A stretch of DNA of 64,000 nucleotides from Bryobacter sp964387685 (GTDB lineage Bacteria > Acidobacteriota > Terriglobia > Bryobacterales > Bryobacteraceae): positions 7,256 through 71,255 of the forward strand of contig CAYLXK010000028.1 in the NCBI GenBank assembly GCA_964387685.1, in the 5' to 3' direction. A program made the position numbers and the translations under genes. A model generated the notes under the pieces. The model was not told the DNA's origin. It saw nothing but the letters and a program-made list of their open reading frames with translations, and made no database searches. Positions 9,323 to 18,675 of the stretch are shown piece by piece. Position 1 is the stretch's first letter, and every line of letters starts with the position of its first letter.

Positions 9323-12300
9323 TACGGTTTCACCTCGAGCGTCGCCGCGCGCCCCGTCGCCACCTGCTGCGGCTGATACATCGGTTGCACCCGCGTCGGC
9401 GGCACGCGGAACTTGCCCGGGTTCACGGCCTTCAATACATAGAAGTACTGCGATTCGTCCGTGTAGAAGTAGGTCCGGAAAAACGCCGCGCGGTCGTCGC
9501 GAAATTCCCTCTGCGCCCACGAGTAGCGCCACCACACCGGCTTGCCCGTCAGATTGTACGCCCCGTCATTCGTCACGATTTCCATCCCCGCCGGAATCGG
9601 ATCTTCAATCAGCACGTACTTGCGGTCCTTGGCGTTCACGTTCACCAGCACCGCAATCGAATCCCCCGGCCGGATGTCGCCGCTCAGCGGTTCCAGCGAA
9701 TAAGTCGTCACGCCCGCGTTCTCTCGCGGCGCCAAACGATAATACTCGCGCGTCACCCGCATCGGCGCTCCCTCGCCGGGCCCACGCTCCTCGACGTCCG
9801 TAAAGTACTTCGCCTGCGCATTCCAATAAACGCGCCCCGTCCCGCTCACCTTCACTTCTACCTCGTTGGATTCGCCCGCCGGCAATTGAATCACCTGCGG
9901 CGCCAGCGCCGTCACATCGCCCTCGCCAAAATTCTTCTCCATCACCTCCTTGCCGTTCACGCGCACACTCACGCTGATCGCCGGCTTCAGTTCGCCCGAC
10001 GCCATCAGGTAATCGATCATCCCGTAGATCACCATCGCCGTCTGCTTCGTCGAATTCCACCATTGCCCCTGATCTTTGTGCAAAACCAGCCACGTCGCCG
10101 CCTTCGGCAACAACGGCGAATTCGGCCGCGTCCTTGCCAGCAGCTTCAACACATAGCTCGTCGTCTCCGGCGTAATGTCGTTCGGGAAGTCCAGCAGCGG
10201 GTCCCGGTCCCCTGGCCACCAGGCCTCGCTCTCGTTTTGCTTGGCCGCCGCTTCCACTTCCTGCGCCACCTCAATGGCTCGCGGATCCTTCAATCGGTCC
10301 AGCGCCAATCCCAGAAAGGCCAAGCCGTAGGTACTCATGCGCGGCCTTGCCTTCCACACCAGTTCCACGTCTTCCTTGCCGCCCAAGGCGTACGCCATGT
10401 ACGAACGAATATCCACCACCGCATCGGCCTGCTTGCGCGATTCCGCCCGCAGCCAGGTCTCCCCGCGCTGGATCGCCTCCGCGCTCACGTTGTAACCGGC
10501 CGCGCGCGCCTCCTTCAGCCCCGCCACCACATGCGCCGTCATGAAGGGATGCGATTCGTCGTTCTTCCACCATCCCCAAGCGCCATCGGCATGCTGGTAG
10601 TCGTACAGCCGCTCCAGGCCCGCATTCACCTTCTTGAGCAAATCCTCCCGCTTCACGTTGCTCTTCACGCCCAGCTCGTTCAGCACCTTCGTTACCGTCA
10701 CATTCGGCAGAAAGCTCGACATCGTCTGCTCCGTGCAGCCATAGGGAAACTCCGTCAGATACTCGAGCGCCCCAAATAAGCTCCCCGCCATCGAGGGCGA
10801 CACGCTAATCTCCACCGTGCGGTTGCCCCCTGGCGCACGCAACGTCGCCTTTGCCGTCTGCCCGCCGCGCAGTGCCCCGCTCGCGCCGTTGCTCAAGAGC
10901 GTTCCATACGGCTTCACCGGCAACGTCAATTCCATCGCGTCGCTTTCCTCGTCCGTAATGCCGGTCGCCGTAAACACGCCCTCCTTGCCCGCCTTCACGC
11001 GCACTCGGAACTCCACCTTCTGCGTCCCCTTGGGCTCCACCGTAATCGTCCTCTCGCCACCATCCAGCAGCTCCACACCGGTTGCCTTCAACGTGATCTT
11101 CGCCTGCTTGGCTCCCGCCAGATAGTTCTGCGCAATCACGCCGATCGCTACCTCATCGCCCTCCATCAGGAAGCGCGGCGCCACCGTCCGCAATAGAAAA
11201 TTCTTCCGTACCGTCACACGATTCATCGCGTGGCCAACCTTTGAATCCATCGTCACCGCGCGCGCCGTCGTGCGCCACTGTGTCAGCGCATCCGGAAAAG
11301 CAAACTCCACCCTCCCCCGTCCGTTCGCATCCGTAATCAGATCCGCCCTCCAGAACGCCGTATCCGGAAACGCCTTCCTCACCCGCGGATCTCCCACATT
11401 TTCCGGCTTCAATTGCCCCAGCGACGGCCGGATCTTCGCCAGCCGCATCGCCCGGGTCCCGGCCTCGCCGCGAAAGAAGTAGCTCAACGAATTCGAATCG
11501 TTCACCTCGCTATAAACCGCGCCATAAAAAAAGCTCAGCGGCGTCTGCAGCGTCTCGCGCTGCACGGCATAAAGCGCCTCGTCCACCACGCCCAGGCTCA
11601 GCTCCGCCGCTACGGGCTTCCCTTGGTAGTCCTTGGTCTCCACTTCAAAGCGCGCCGGCTCCCCGGGCTTGAACTCGCCCTTGGCCGGCGTTATCGCCAC
11701 CTGCACTTCCTTCTCGACCGGCGGCACGCGCAGCCTCGCTTCGCCCCGAAATAGTTTTCCGCGCTTCACAAAACTCACGTTCACCTGCACGTTCGGCTGG
11801 TACTCGCCTCGCACCGGCACCTCAAACGCAATGCCTCCGCTTTCCTTGGCCCGCAGCGCGCGGCTCTCCACTATGCCGCGGTATTCCACGCTCAGCCACG
11901 CATCCACATCGGGCTCGCCCGTCAACAGGAGCAGCTTCGCCGTTTCCCCCGGCGCATATTTCTTCTTGTCCGAAATGATCTTCAACCGCTCCCCCTCGTC
12001 GCCCCCCGAATATTCGCCTGGCCCGCTCACCCACACATACTCGGTATCCTTCACGTCCCGCCCTTGCGGCGCCCGCGACGTTACTTCTACGTAGTAAGTC
12101 CCCGCCTGCGGATACACGAAACTCACCTTGCCTGTCCCATCGGCCCCGGTCTTTCCGCTCGTTGCCGTCAAGACCTTTTGGTCGTCGCGGGCCACCCATC
12201 GCTTTAGCTCCGCCCGAAAATCCACGCTGACCGGCTTGCCGTCGTAATCTTTCGTGGTCACTGTGAGACTCGCGTTTTGCCCTGCGTTCACCACGTAACG

Positions 12301-13893
12301 GTCCGCGCGCACCGTCACCATATAGTTCGCCCGCGTCGCCAGCACCAGTCCATAACCAGTCACTTCCCGGTTCCCTTCGTCCATCACCCGCGCCTCCAGC
12401 CGGAACTGATAATCCGCGTCCACCACCGGCGTGGGCAGTGAAATCTTCAACTCGCCGTTCTCGTCCAGCTTCCCTTCCTGCTCCTCGCCCTGCTGCCCGC
12501 GGAAAAACTCGCCGCCCCCTTCTTCTTCCTCGGTCTGCTCATAGGCACCCTCCTCGGGCTCATACCAGGACGGGTAATGACGCGCGCGCCGCACTGTGTA
12601 CTTCACCTTCGCGCCCCGCACCGGCTCGCCAAAGTAATAACGCGCATTCACCACCGCCTCCACCGTCGCCCCTTGAATCACCCGAGCCTGCGAGGCCTTG
12701 ATCTTCACCTCGTACTCCGGCTTTTTGTACTCCTCCACATGGAAGCCCCCATAGGCCTCCGCCTCTCCCGCCAACAGCTTCAGGCCGTAATAGCCCAGGC
12801 TTGCCGTCATTGGCAGTTCCATCTCCCCGCTCACCGTCCCAAACTTCGAGATCCCCAAGGTCCTCTTAAAAATCGGCTTCCCCTCGGAGTCCGTGATTTC
12901 CGCGTTCACCTCACCCGCGCTCGGCATCTGGTAGCCAAACTCCGTCGGCTGCCGCAGAATCGCCTTGAAAAACACCTTGTGCCCCGGACGGTAAACCGGC
13001 CTTTCCGTATACACATAGCCCGTCATCTGCTTCTCGGCCCGGCGCCCCAACGCATATTCGCTTAGCGAATCGAAGGCCACACTCTTGCCCTTCGTCGCAA
13101 TCGTGAAGACATCGATGTTGTCCCCTTCGCTCAACTTCGCAAAGCCATCGGCATCCGTCTTCACCTTCGCGTAGCTGCGCCGCGCCGAACGGAACTCCAC
13201 ATCCACGCCGCTCAAGCCCCGCCCGCTTACTCGATCCACTGCCCGCGCTATCGCCTGCCCCGGCTGCGTCTTCGTCAATACCGCCATCGAAGTCACACTT
13301 ACGATCGTGTAGGCGCGCAGTTTTCCGTTCGTCGCCTCCACCAGATACAGCCCCTCGCCTTCCACTGGCACCACAACTTCTTGCTCCGCCCAACGCTCCT
13401 TGGTGCTCACCGTTTCCTTCCAGCTCTTCACCAGTTGTTTCTCGTTCAAAATCGGAATCGCCGCGTAGCTGGTCCCCTTCTCGTCTGTCTTCTTTACCGC
13501 CGCCTTGGGCCCACTCGCGTTCCTCATCCGCCACTCATCCTGCGCCCCGGCCGAGAACTGCCCGCGCAAAAACAGACGAATGTCCTCCTTTGCTCCCCGC
13601 TTCCACCTCGCAAAGCGTTCCAGGGGCGTCCGTTCTTTGGGCAACGTCGCCGTCCGGTTCCCAAAGCTATGCGCGTCCAACAACTGGCCCAAAAAATCGC
13701 TCGCATTCCCCACCCGGTACAGCCGGAAGTCCAAGCTCTTCACACCCTCGGCCGACATCATGATCTTGGCCTTCTCGCCCGGCCCATAGGTCGCGTTCGA
13801 GTTCAGCGCGAAAAATCCGCCCACCGGCTCCTGCCCCACCCCGGGCAGCGCCAAAAGCAGCGCGGCACCCCACCACATCGCACGCATCTTCAT
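9322..13893 (-). CDS. Bacterial alpha-2-macroglobulin with thioester (YfaS-like)
   Basis: 1523 aa. The start at ATG 13893 is backed by GGAGG 9 nt upstream, inside the end of the DUF1175 gene. A signal peptide is followed by many MG-type beta domains (residues ~30-900), then an alpha-2-macroglobulin core. The thioester GCTEQ lies at residues ~1052-1056 (nt 10726-10740), and the alpha/alpha toroid and receptor-binding-like domain follow. Such proteins trap proteases in the periplasm. Unlike most bacterial A2Ms no lipobox Cys is seen; the signal ends in ALPGVGQ, so it may be soluble or surface-associated. The DUF1175 partner upstream matches the yfaS-yfaT type locus of enterobacteria. Confidence 0.92.
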   Translation of the reverse strand: MKMRAMWWGAALLLALPGVGQEPVGGFFALNSNATYGPGEKAKIMMSAEGVKSLDFRLYRVGNASDFLGQLLDAHSFGNRTATLPKERTPLERFARWKRGAKEDIRLFLRGQFSAGAQDEWRMRNASGPKAAVKKTDEKGTSYAAIPILNEKQLVKSWKETVSTKERWAEQEVVVPVEGEGLYLVEATNGKLRAYTIVSVTSMAVLTKTQPGQAIARAVDRVSGRGLSGVDVEFRSARRSYAKVKTDADGFAKLSEGDNIDVFTIATKGKSVAFDSLSEYALGRRAEKQMTGYVYTERPVYRPGHKVFFKAILRQPTEFGYQMPSAGEVNAEITDSEGKPIFKRTLGISKFGTVSGEMELPMTASLGYYGLKLLAGEAEAYGGFHVEEYKKPEYEVKIKASQARVIQGATVEAVVNARYYFGEPVRGAKVKYTVRRARHYPSWYEPEEGAYEQTEEEEGGGEFFRGQQGEEQEGKLDENGELKISLPTPVVDADYQFRLEARVMDEGNREVTGYGLVLATRANYMVTVRADRYVVNAGQNASLTVTTKDYDGKPVSVDFRAELKRWVARDDQKVLTATSGKTGADGTGKVSFVYPQAGTYYVEVTSRAPQGRDVKDTEYVWVSGPGEYSGGDEGERLKIISDKKKYAPGETAKLLLLTGEPDVDAWLSVEYRGIVESRALRAKESGGIAFEVPVRGEYQPNVQVNVSFVKRGKLFRGEARLRVPPVEKEVQVAITPAKGEFKPGEPARFEVETKDYQGKPVAAELSLGVVDEALYAVQRETLQTPLSFFYGAVYSEVNDSNSLSYFFRGEAGTRAMRLAKIRPSLGQLKPENVGDPRVRKAFPDTAFWRADLITDANGRGRVEFAFPDALTQWRTTARAVTMDSKVGHAMNRVTVRKNFLLRTVAPRFLMEGDEVAIGVIAQNYLAGAKQAKITLKATGVELLDGGERTITVEPKGTQKVEFRVRVKAGKEGVFTATGITDEESDAMELTLPVKPYGTLLSNGASGALRGGQTAKATLRAPGGNRTVEISVSPSMAGSLFGALEYLTEFPYGCTEQTMSSFLPNVTVTKVLNELGVKSNVKREDLLKKVNAGLERLYDYQHADGAWGWWKNDESHPFMTAHVVAGLKEARAAGYNVSAEAIQRGETWLRAESRKQADAVVDIRSYMAYALGGKEDVELVWKARPRMSTYGLAFLGLALDRLKDPRAIEVAQEVEAAAKQNESEAWWPGDRDPLLDFPNDITPETTSYVLKLLARTRPNSPLLPKAATWLVLHKDQGQWWNSTKQTAMVIYGMIDYLMASGELKPAISVSVRVNGKEVMEKNFGEGDVTALAPQVIQLPAGESNEVEVKVSGTGRVYWNAQAKYFTDVEERGPGEGAPMRVTREYYRLAPRENAGVTTYSLEPLSGDIRPGDSIAVLVNVNAKDRKYVLIEDPIPAGMEIVTNDGAYNLTGKPVWWRYSWAQREFRDDRAAFFRTYFYTDESQYFYVLKAVNPGKFRVPPTRVQPMYQPQQVATGRAATLEVKP

Positions 13894-13897
13894 CGCC

Positions 13898-14536
13898 CTA
13901 GTCCTCCAATACCTTCCACCGGTAAACGCCGTGAAACGCTCCATTGCCTGCCACAGGCCGCCACCTCGCCTGCGGATGATTCCGCAATTCCGTCACGCTC
14001 AGCCGGCGCATCTCGCCCGCCGTGCCCGCCGCCGGACCCGTATGATAAAGCACCCACGGCCCGCCGCCGGCCTCCATCTGGCTCTCGCCCAGATAGATCA
14101 TCACATGCCAGTTCTCCCGCTCGCCATTCTCCCGCTCATTAGGCTGCTCATAAAACAACAAATCCCCCGGCCGCGCCCGCCCCAGATCCGAGCCCACCCG
14201 CCGGCAGTTCCGCCGCATCAAGGTCTTGGCATCGGCAAAATGCGCCAGCCCAGCGGGGGTCTCAAACAATGGCCCGGTCCGCAGCGGCGCCGCCGGCAAC
14301 CCCGGTGCGCCCGGTAGCGGGTTTCTCTTCCGCCACTCCGCGTCATGCCTTGCCTGCGCTTCCCGGAACGCATACCGCACCAGCGACGAGCAATCGCTAA
14401 TTTCCTTCGGCCGCCGCTCCGGCTCCACATAGTATTGCGCCTCGGCCAAATAGGTAAACCACATCCGCAAAGCCGTCTTCTCGGCCGGGTTTAACGCCGC
14501 TGTCATCAGGACCAAAATGGAGAGGGGCCAGTACAT
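13898..14536 (-). CDS. DUF1175 (YfaT-like) NlpC/P60-type protein
   Basis: 212 aa. The start at ATG 14536 gives a signal peptide (MYWPLSILVLMTAALNP). Visible motifs are SDCSSLVRYAFREA, with a Cys in the place of an NlpC/P60-like nucleophile, then ARPGDLLFYEQ and NWHVMIYLGES with a His. This is the DUF1175 pattern, found next to alpha-2-macroglobulin genes in proteobacterial yfa loci. Its stop is 4 nt before the A2M start. It probably acts in the periplasm, perhaps on peptidoglycan or in A2M processing; that role is inferred. The next gene is divergent, 34 nt away. Confidence 0.82.
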   Translation of the reverse strand: MYWPLSILVLMTAALNPAEKTALRMWFTYLAEAQYYVEPERRPKEISDCSSLVRYAFREAQARHDAEWRKRNPLPGAPGLPAAPLRTGPLFETPAGLAHFADAKTLMRRNCRRVGSDLGRARPGDLLFYEQPNERENGERENWHVMIYLGESQMEAGGGPWVLYHTGPAAGTAGEMRRLSVTELRNHPQARWRPVAGNGAFHGVYRWKVLED

Positions 14537-14570
14537 CCGTGTTGGAAGGATACAATAAGCCCTGTTTCCT

Positions 14571-15323
14571 ATGAAGCCACTTACTGACAAAGTCGCCGTC
14601 ATCAGCGGCGGCTCCCGCGGACTCGGCAAAGCCATGGCCCTCGCCCTCTCCGCCCAAGGCGCTTCCATCGCCCTCGTCGCCCGCGATCAAGCCGCCCTCG
14701 AAGCCGTCGCCCACGAGATCCGTTCTACCGAAGGCACCGCCGAATGCTATGTTGCCGACCTCACCGACGAAGCCAGCGTCGCCGCCCTCGAACAAGCCGT
14801 CGTCGCCCGCTTCGGCAAAGTCCATATCCTCATCAACAACGCCGGCATGAACCTCCGCAAGAAGATCCATGAGTTCACCCTCGAAGAATGGCGCCGCGTC
14901 ACCGACACCAACCTCACCAGCGTCTTCCTGATGTGCCGCGCCTTCGTCCCCCACATGAAAGGCCAAGGCTACGGCCGCATTATCAACATGACCTCGATCA
15001 TGGCCCACGTCAGCCTGCCCGAGCGCACCGCTTACTCCTCCACCAAGGCCGCTCTGCTCGGCCTCACCAAGAGCCTCGCCCTCGAGCTCGCCCCCGACAA
15101 CATCACCGTCGTCGGCATCTCCCCCGGTCCCTTCCTCACCGAGATGAACGAACCCATCCTCCAGGACCCCGAAAAGAACGCGCTCTTTATCTCGAAAATC
15201 CCCATCGGCCGCTGGGGCCAGGTCCACGAAATCGGCGCCCTCGCCGCCTACCTTTGCGGTGAGAATGCCGGCTTCGTTACCGGCACCGACATCTTGATCG
15301 ATGGAGGTTGGTGTGCGGTTTAG
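14571..15323 (+). CDS. SDR family oxidoreductase (gluconate 5-dehydrogenase / FabG-like)
   Basis: 250 aa. The Rossmann motif SGGSRGLG sits near residue 13, with NNAG near 88 and catalytic Ser (NMTS) and Tyr-Lys (YSSTK). The C-terminus ends TDILIDGGWCAV. This is a classical NAD(P)-dependent short-chain dehydrogenase. It overlaps a sugar-type binding lipoprotein by 23 nt, and an Ldh-family dehydrogenase follows, so a sugar or polyol substrate is more likely than fatty acids. Confidence 0.88.
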   Translation: MKPLTDKVAVISGGSRGLGKAMALALSAQGASIALVARDQAALEAVAHEIRSTEGTAECYVADLTDEASVAALEQAVVARFGKVHILINNAGMNLRKKIHEFTLEEWRRVTDTNLTSVFLMCRAFVPHMKGQGYGRIINMTSIMAHVSLPERTAYSSTKAALLGLTKSLALELAPDNITVVGISPGPFLTEMNEPILQDPEKNALFISKIPIGRWGQVHEIGALAAYLCGENAGFVTGTDILIDGGWCAV

Positions 15324-16254
15324 CCTGCCGGCTCTTGCCGCGCTGGTACTTCTTTCTGCCTGCCAACAACCCAAGAAAAAGGTCATCGGCGTCGTCCCCA
15401 AGGCCACCTCCCACATCTTCTGGGTCGCCGTCGAAAAGGGCGCCCGCGCCGCCGGTAAAGAGCTCGGCGTCGATATCGAATGGAATGGCGCGGCCTCGGA
15501 AACCGACTACGCCCGCCAGATCCAAATCGTCGACTCCATGATCAACCGCCGCGTGGACGGCATCGCCGTCGCCGCCAGCGAAAGCAAGATCCTTATCCCC
15601 ACCATCGATCGCGCCATCCGGCAAGGCATCCCCGTCACCGTCTTCGACAGCGGCATCGAAGGCGGCAATTACCTCTCCTTCGTCGCCACCAACAACTTCG
15701 AAGGCGGCCAGATGGCGGCCCGTACCCTCGGCCGCTTGCTCGGCGGCCAAGGCCAAGTCGCCATGCTCATGCACGCCCCGGGCAGCGCCTCCACCATGGA
15801 CCGCGAACGCGGCTTCGACGACGTCATGGCCCGCGAGTTTCCCCAAATGAACGTCGTCGCCCGCCAGTACGGCATGAGCGACCGCGCTAAAGCCCGTGCC
15901 GCCGCCGAAAACATGCTCACCGCCCACCCCGAACTCCAAGCCATCTTCGGCTCCTCGGAGCCTTCCAGCGTCGGTGCCTCTCTCGCCGTTAAGGCCCGCG
16001 AACTGGCCGGCAAAGTGAAGGTCGTCGCCTTTGATTCCTCCGACGGTCTCGTCCAGGACCTCAAGGGCGGCGTCATCCAAGCCATCGTCGTCCAGGATCC
16101 CTACAAAATAGGCTTCGAAGCCGTCCGCACCCTCGTCGACAACCTCAACGGCAAACCCCCGGCCAAGCGCATCGATCTTCCCGCCAAGATTATCTTCGCC
16201 GAAGATGCCTCCAAGCCCGAAAATCAGCGCCTCCTCAGTCCGGAACTCAAGTAA
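15301..16254 (+). CDS. Ribose-type sugar ABC transporter substrate-binding lipoprotein
   Basis: 317 aa with lipobox LSAC (Cys 21). The fold is periplasmic binding protein type 1 like RbsB: KVIGVVPKATSHIFW, then QIQIVDSMINRRVDGIAVAA, TVFDSGIEG, and the hinge segment AIFGSSEPSSVGAS. It overlaps the SDR gene by 23 nt. No permease or ATPase of an ABC transporter is adjacent, so either the rest is elsewhere or this is a lone sensor or binding protein. A GTG start at 15310 is possible and would still keep the lipobox. Confidence 0.88.
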   Translation: MEVGVRFSLPALAALVLLSACQQPKKKVIGVVPKATSHIFWVAVEKGARAAGKELGVDIEWNGAASETDYARQIQIVDSMINRRVDGIAVAASESKILIPTIDRAIRQGIPVTVFDSGIEGGNYLSFVATNNFEGGQMAARTLGRLLGGQGQVAMLMHAPGSASTMDRERGFDDVMAREFPQMNVVARQYGMSDRAKARAAAENMLTAHPELQAIFGSSEPSSVGASLAVKARELAGKVKVVAFDSSDGLVQDLKGGVIQAIVVQDPYKIGFEAVRTLVDNLNGKPPAKRIDLPAKIIFAEDASKPENQRLLSPELK

Positions 16255-17298
16255 ATGCCCACCGTCCCCGCCGTCGGCCTCCAAACTTTCTGTGCCCAGC
16301 TCTTCGAACGCCTCGGTGTCAACGCCTCCGACGCCCACTTCGCCGCCTCCGCCCTCGTCGCCTCCAACCTCCGCGGCGTAGATTCCCACGGCGTCGCCCT
16401 CCTGCGCTACTACTTCGAACAACTCGAATGCGGCGACATGGACCCCCTAGGCTCGCCCGACATCATCCAGGAATCCGGCGCCACCGCCCTCGTCGATGGC
16501 TACAACGGCCTCGGCCAGCTCGTCGCCCGCTTCTCCACCGACCACGCCATCCGCCTCGCGCTCGATCACGGCGTCGGCATTGTCTCCGCCCGCCACTCTA
16601 ACCACTTCGGGGCCGCCGCCTACTGGGTCCAGCGCATCAATGCCGCCGGCCTCATCGGCTACGTCCTATGCAACGCCTCCTCGACGGTCGCCCCCTGGCA
16701 GGGCAAACGCGGCAAGCTCGGCACCAATCCCATCTGCTTCGGCGTCCCCGGACCCTCGCCCTTCCTGCTCGACATGGCCACCACTACCGTCGCCGCCAAC
16801 AAAATCTTCAACGCCCATTCCCAAGGCCGCCCCGAGGTCCCCGCCGGTTGGGCTCTTGATAGCGAAGGCGTCCCCACCACCGATACCCAAGCCGCCTACC
16901 AGGGCCTCCTCCAACCGCTCGGCGGCTACAAAGGCTCCGGCCTCGCCGTCATGGTCGAGATGCTTTGCGGCGTCTTGAGCGGCGGCGCCATGTCCGATGA
17001 GCTCGGCGGCATCCGCTTCCGCGGCACCACCGTCGACATCAGCCAGTTCTATTTGGCCCTCGACCCCAAATGCTTCCTCGATCCCGGAGAATATGAAGCC
17101 CGCGCCCTTAAGCTCACCCAGAAGCTAAAAGACACCCCGCCCGCCTCCGGTTACGACGAAGTCCTCGTCGCCGGCGAGCCCGAACTGCGCACCGAAGCCA
17201 TTCGCCGCAAAGAAGGCATCCCCCTCGCCGACACCACCTGGGACAACCTCCTCGAATGGGGCCGCAAGCTAAACGTCGCCCCGCCTGCGCCGCATTAA
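16255..17298 (+). CDS. Ldh family oxidoreductase (malate/L-lactate/sugar-acid dehydrogenase)
   Basis: 347 aa, normal length for the family. The start ATG follows the stop of the binding protein with no gap. Signatures are NLRGVDSHGVALLRYY, SARHSNHFGAAAYW with the catalytic His, TNPICFGVPG and FLLDMATTTVA. Relatives include 2,3-diketo-L-gulonate reductase, ureidoglycolate dehydrogenase and sulfolactate dehydrogenase, all NAD(P)-dependent and of a non-Rossmann fold. With the SDR and the sugar-binding lipoprotein this looks like a small catabolic operon for a sugar acid. The 3' end overlaps the convergent permease gene by 30 nt. Confidence 0.9.
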   Translation: MPTVPAVGLQTFCAQLFERLGVNASDAHFAASALVASNLRGVDSHGVALLRYYFEQLECGDMDPLGSPDIIQESGATALVDGYNGLGQLVARFSTDHAIRLALDHGVGIVSARHSNHFGAAAYWVQRINAAGLIGYVLCNASSTVAPWQGKRGKLGTNPICFGVPGPSPFLLDMATTTVAANKIFNAHSQGRPEVPAGWALDSEGVPTTDTQAAYQGLLQPLGGYKGSGLAVMVEMLCGVLSGGAMSDELGGIRFRGTTVDISQFYLALDPKCFLDPGEYEARALKLTQKLKDTPPASGYDEVLVAGEPELRTEAIRRKEGIPLADTTWDNLLEWGRKLNVAPPAPH

Positions 17299-18555
17299 AT
17301 ACCAGATCACCCCCACCGCCAGCCACGCGCCGCCCCACCACTTCGCACTCGCCGACAAGTTCCACCACAAGAACGCGCATATCGCAAATCCCCCCAACGG
17401 CATCGCCCACTCCCACCAGCTCCCTTTCCCCCGCACCCCATAATGCAGCAGCGCGCTCAGGTTCACACCCATAAACCCAATGAAAGCCCCAAAGTTCAAA
17501 AGCTCCGCGCCGCTTTGGTAAGACAGCAGAAAGCTCCCCACCAGCGCACAGCCCCCGATCAACATCACGTTCCCGGCCGGAATGCCACTCCTCGCGTCCA
17601 CGCGGGAAAAGAACTTCTCCGGCAGCCCGCCCTCCTTGCCCATCCCGTACAGCAACCTCGCGCCCGCCATCACGCCGCCGCTCCCGCTGCCCACCGTCGC
17701 CACTATCAACGTCAGGTTCACAATCTGAAAAAGCCACGCCCCGCCCGCGCGCCCCGCAATGTGCACGTAAGCCGTATCGATATCCGGCAGCGCCTCGCCA
17801 TACGGCCATACCAGTTGCGCCACATAAGTCTCGATCGCACTCAGCAGCCCGATCACCAGGCACACAATCACCGTCCCCCGCAGAATGTTGCGCTTGGAAT
17901 CCTGCACCTCTTCGCTCAACGTTGAAATGCCGTCGAAGCCGATATAGGTCAGCACCGCCAGGCTCGTCCCCGCCGAAAACGTCTCGATGGAGAAATGTTT
18001 CGGATCGTAGAAGGGCGCAAGCCACTCCACCGGCGCCGCCTGTCCCAGCGCGTAGCGCAAGCTCGCCGCCACCATCGCCACTATCACCCCGCCCATCGCC
18101 ATCGTTAGCCAGAAATTCGTCCGCGCCGTCGCTTGTATGTTTCGCAGATTGAAAATCGTAAACAGCGCCGCAAATCCCACCCGCCACACCTCCACCGGCG
18201 TTTCCGGCAGCAGGTTCCGCATCGCCCCCGCGCACCAGATCGTGCAGATCACCGGGTTCAGCACATAGTCCATCATCATGCTCCACCCGGCCAAAAAGCC
18301 CGCCACCGGATGCACTTCGCGCCCCACATAGATCGACGCCGACCCCGCCACCGGATACGCCGCCGCCATTCGCCCATAACTAAACGCCGTCAGCAGCATC
18401 CCCAACATCGCCACCAGCACCGCGCTCACCACATGCCCGTGCGCCGTCTGGTGCACCACCCCAAATAACGGCATCGGCGCCGTTGGTTGAATCATGATGA
18501 TGCCTGTAAACACCAGGCCCCATAGGCCCAGACTCCGTCTTAAGCTTTCCGCCAT
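17269..18555 (-). CDS. APC family amino acid permease
   Basis: 428 aa integral membrane protein with about 12 hydrophobic segments. The first helix has GLWGLVFTGIIMIQPTAPM, where an APC-type broken helix is expected, and GRMAAAYPVAGSASIYVGRE is typical of the APC superfamily. Later GFDGISTLSEEVQDSKRNI gives the conserved loop of amino acid/polyamine transporters. It imports an amino acid or amine by proton coupling; the substrate is not readable. It is convergent with the Ldh gene. Confidence 0.9.
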   Translation of the reverse strand: MAESLRRSLGLWGLVFTGIIMIQPTAPMPLFGVVHQTAHGHVVSAVLVAMLGMLLTAFSYGRMAAAYPVAGSASIYVGREVHPVAGFLAGWSMMMDYVLNPVICTIWCAGAMRNLLPETPVEVWRVGFAALFTIFNLRNIQATARTNFWLTMAMGGVIVAMVAASLRYALGQAAPVEWLAPFYDPKHFSIETFSAGTSLAVLTYIGFDGISTLSEEVQDSKRNILRGTVIVCLVIGLLSAIETYVAQLVWPYGEALPDIDTAYVHIAGRAGGAWLFQIVNLTLIVATVGSGSGGVMAGARLLYGMGKEGGLPEKFFSRVDARSGIPAGNVMLIGGCALVGSFLLSYQSGAELLNFGAFIGFMGVNLSALLHYGVRGKGSWWEWAMPLGGFAICAFLWWNLSASAKWWGGAWLAVGVIWYLMRRRRGDV

Positions 18556-18630
18556 CGCTCCATCCTACAAGCGCTCCTGCTTTCTCCATCCTCGTCTTGC
18601 TCAAATAATCAAGTTCAGTTGAAGTACGGC

Positions 18631-18657
18631 TAAAGACGCTCCCGTTTTGGGCGAAGA
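18631..18657 (+). promoter_or_regulatory. Possible FliA (sigma-28) type promoter before the chemoreceptor
   Basis: TAAAGACG, an 11-nt spacer and GGCGAAGA lie 19 nt before the chemoreceptor ATG. The flagellar sigma consensus is TAAAGTTT-N11-GCCGATAA; the upstream half matches well in its first five bases and the downstream half in five of eight. The match is modest and the call rests partly on the gene being a chemoreceptor. Confidence 0.25.
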
Positions 18658-18675
18658 GAAGGCTAGCGGATAACT

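Noticed and set aside
15277..16422. 381-aa antisense frame over the sugar-binding lipoprotein
   Set aside because: Gly/Asp/Val-rich translation typical of reverse-strand shadows; the sense gene has a lipobox and PBP fold.
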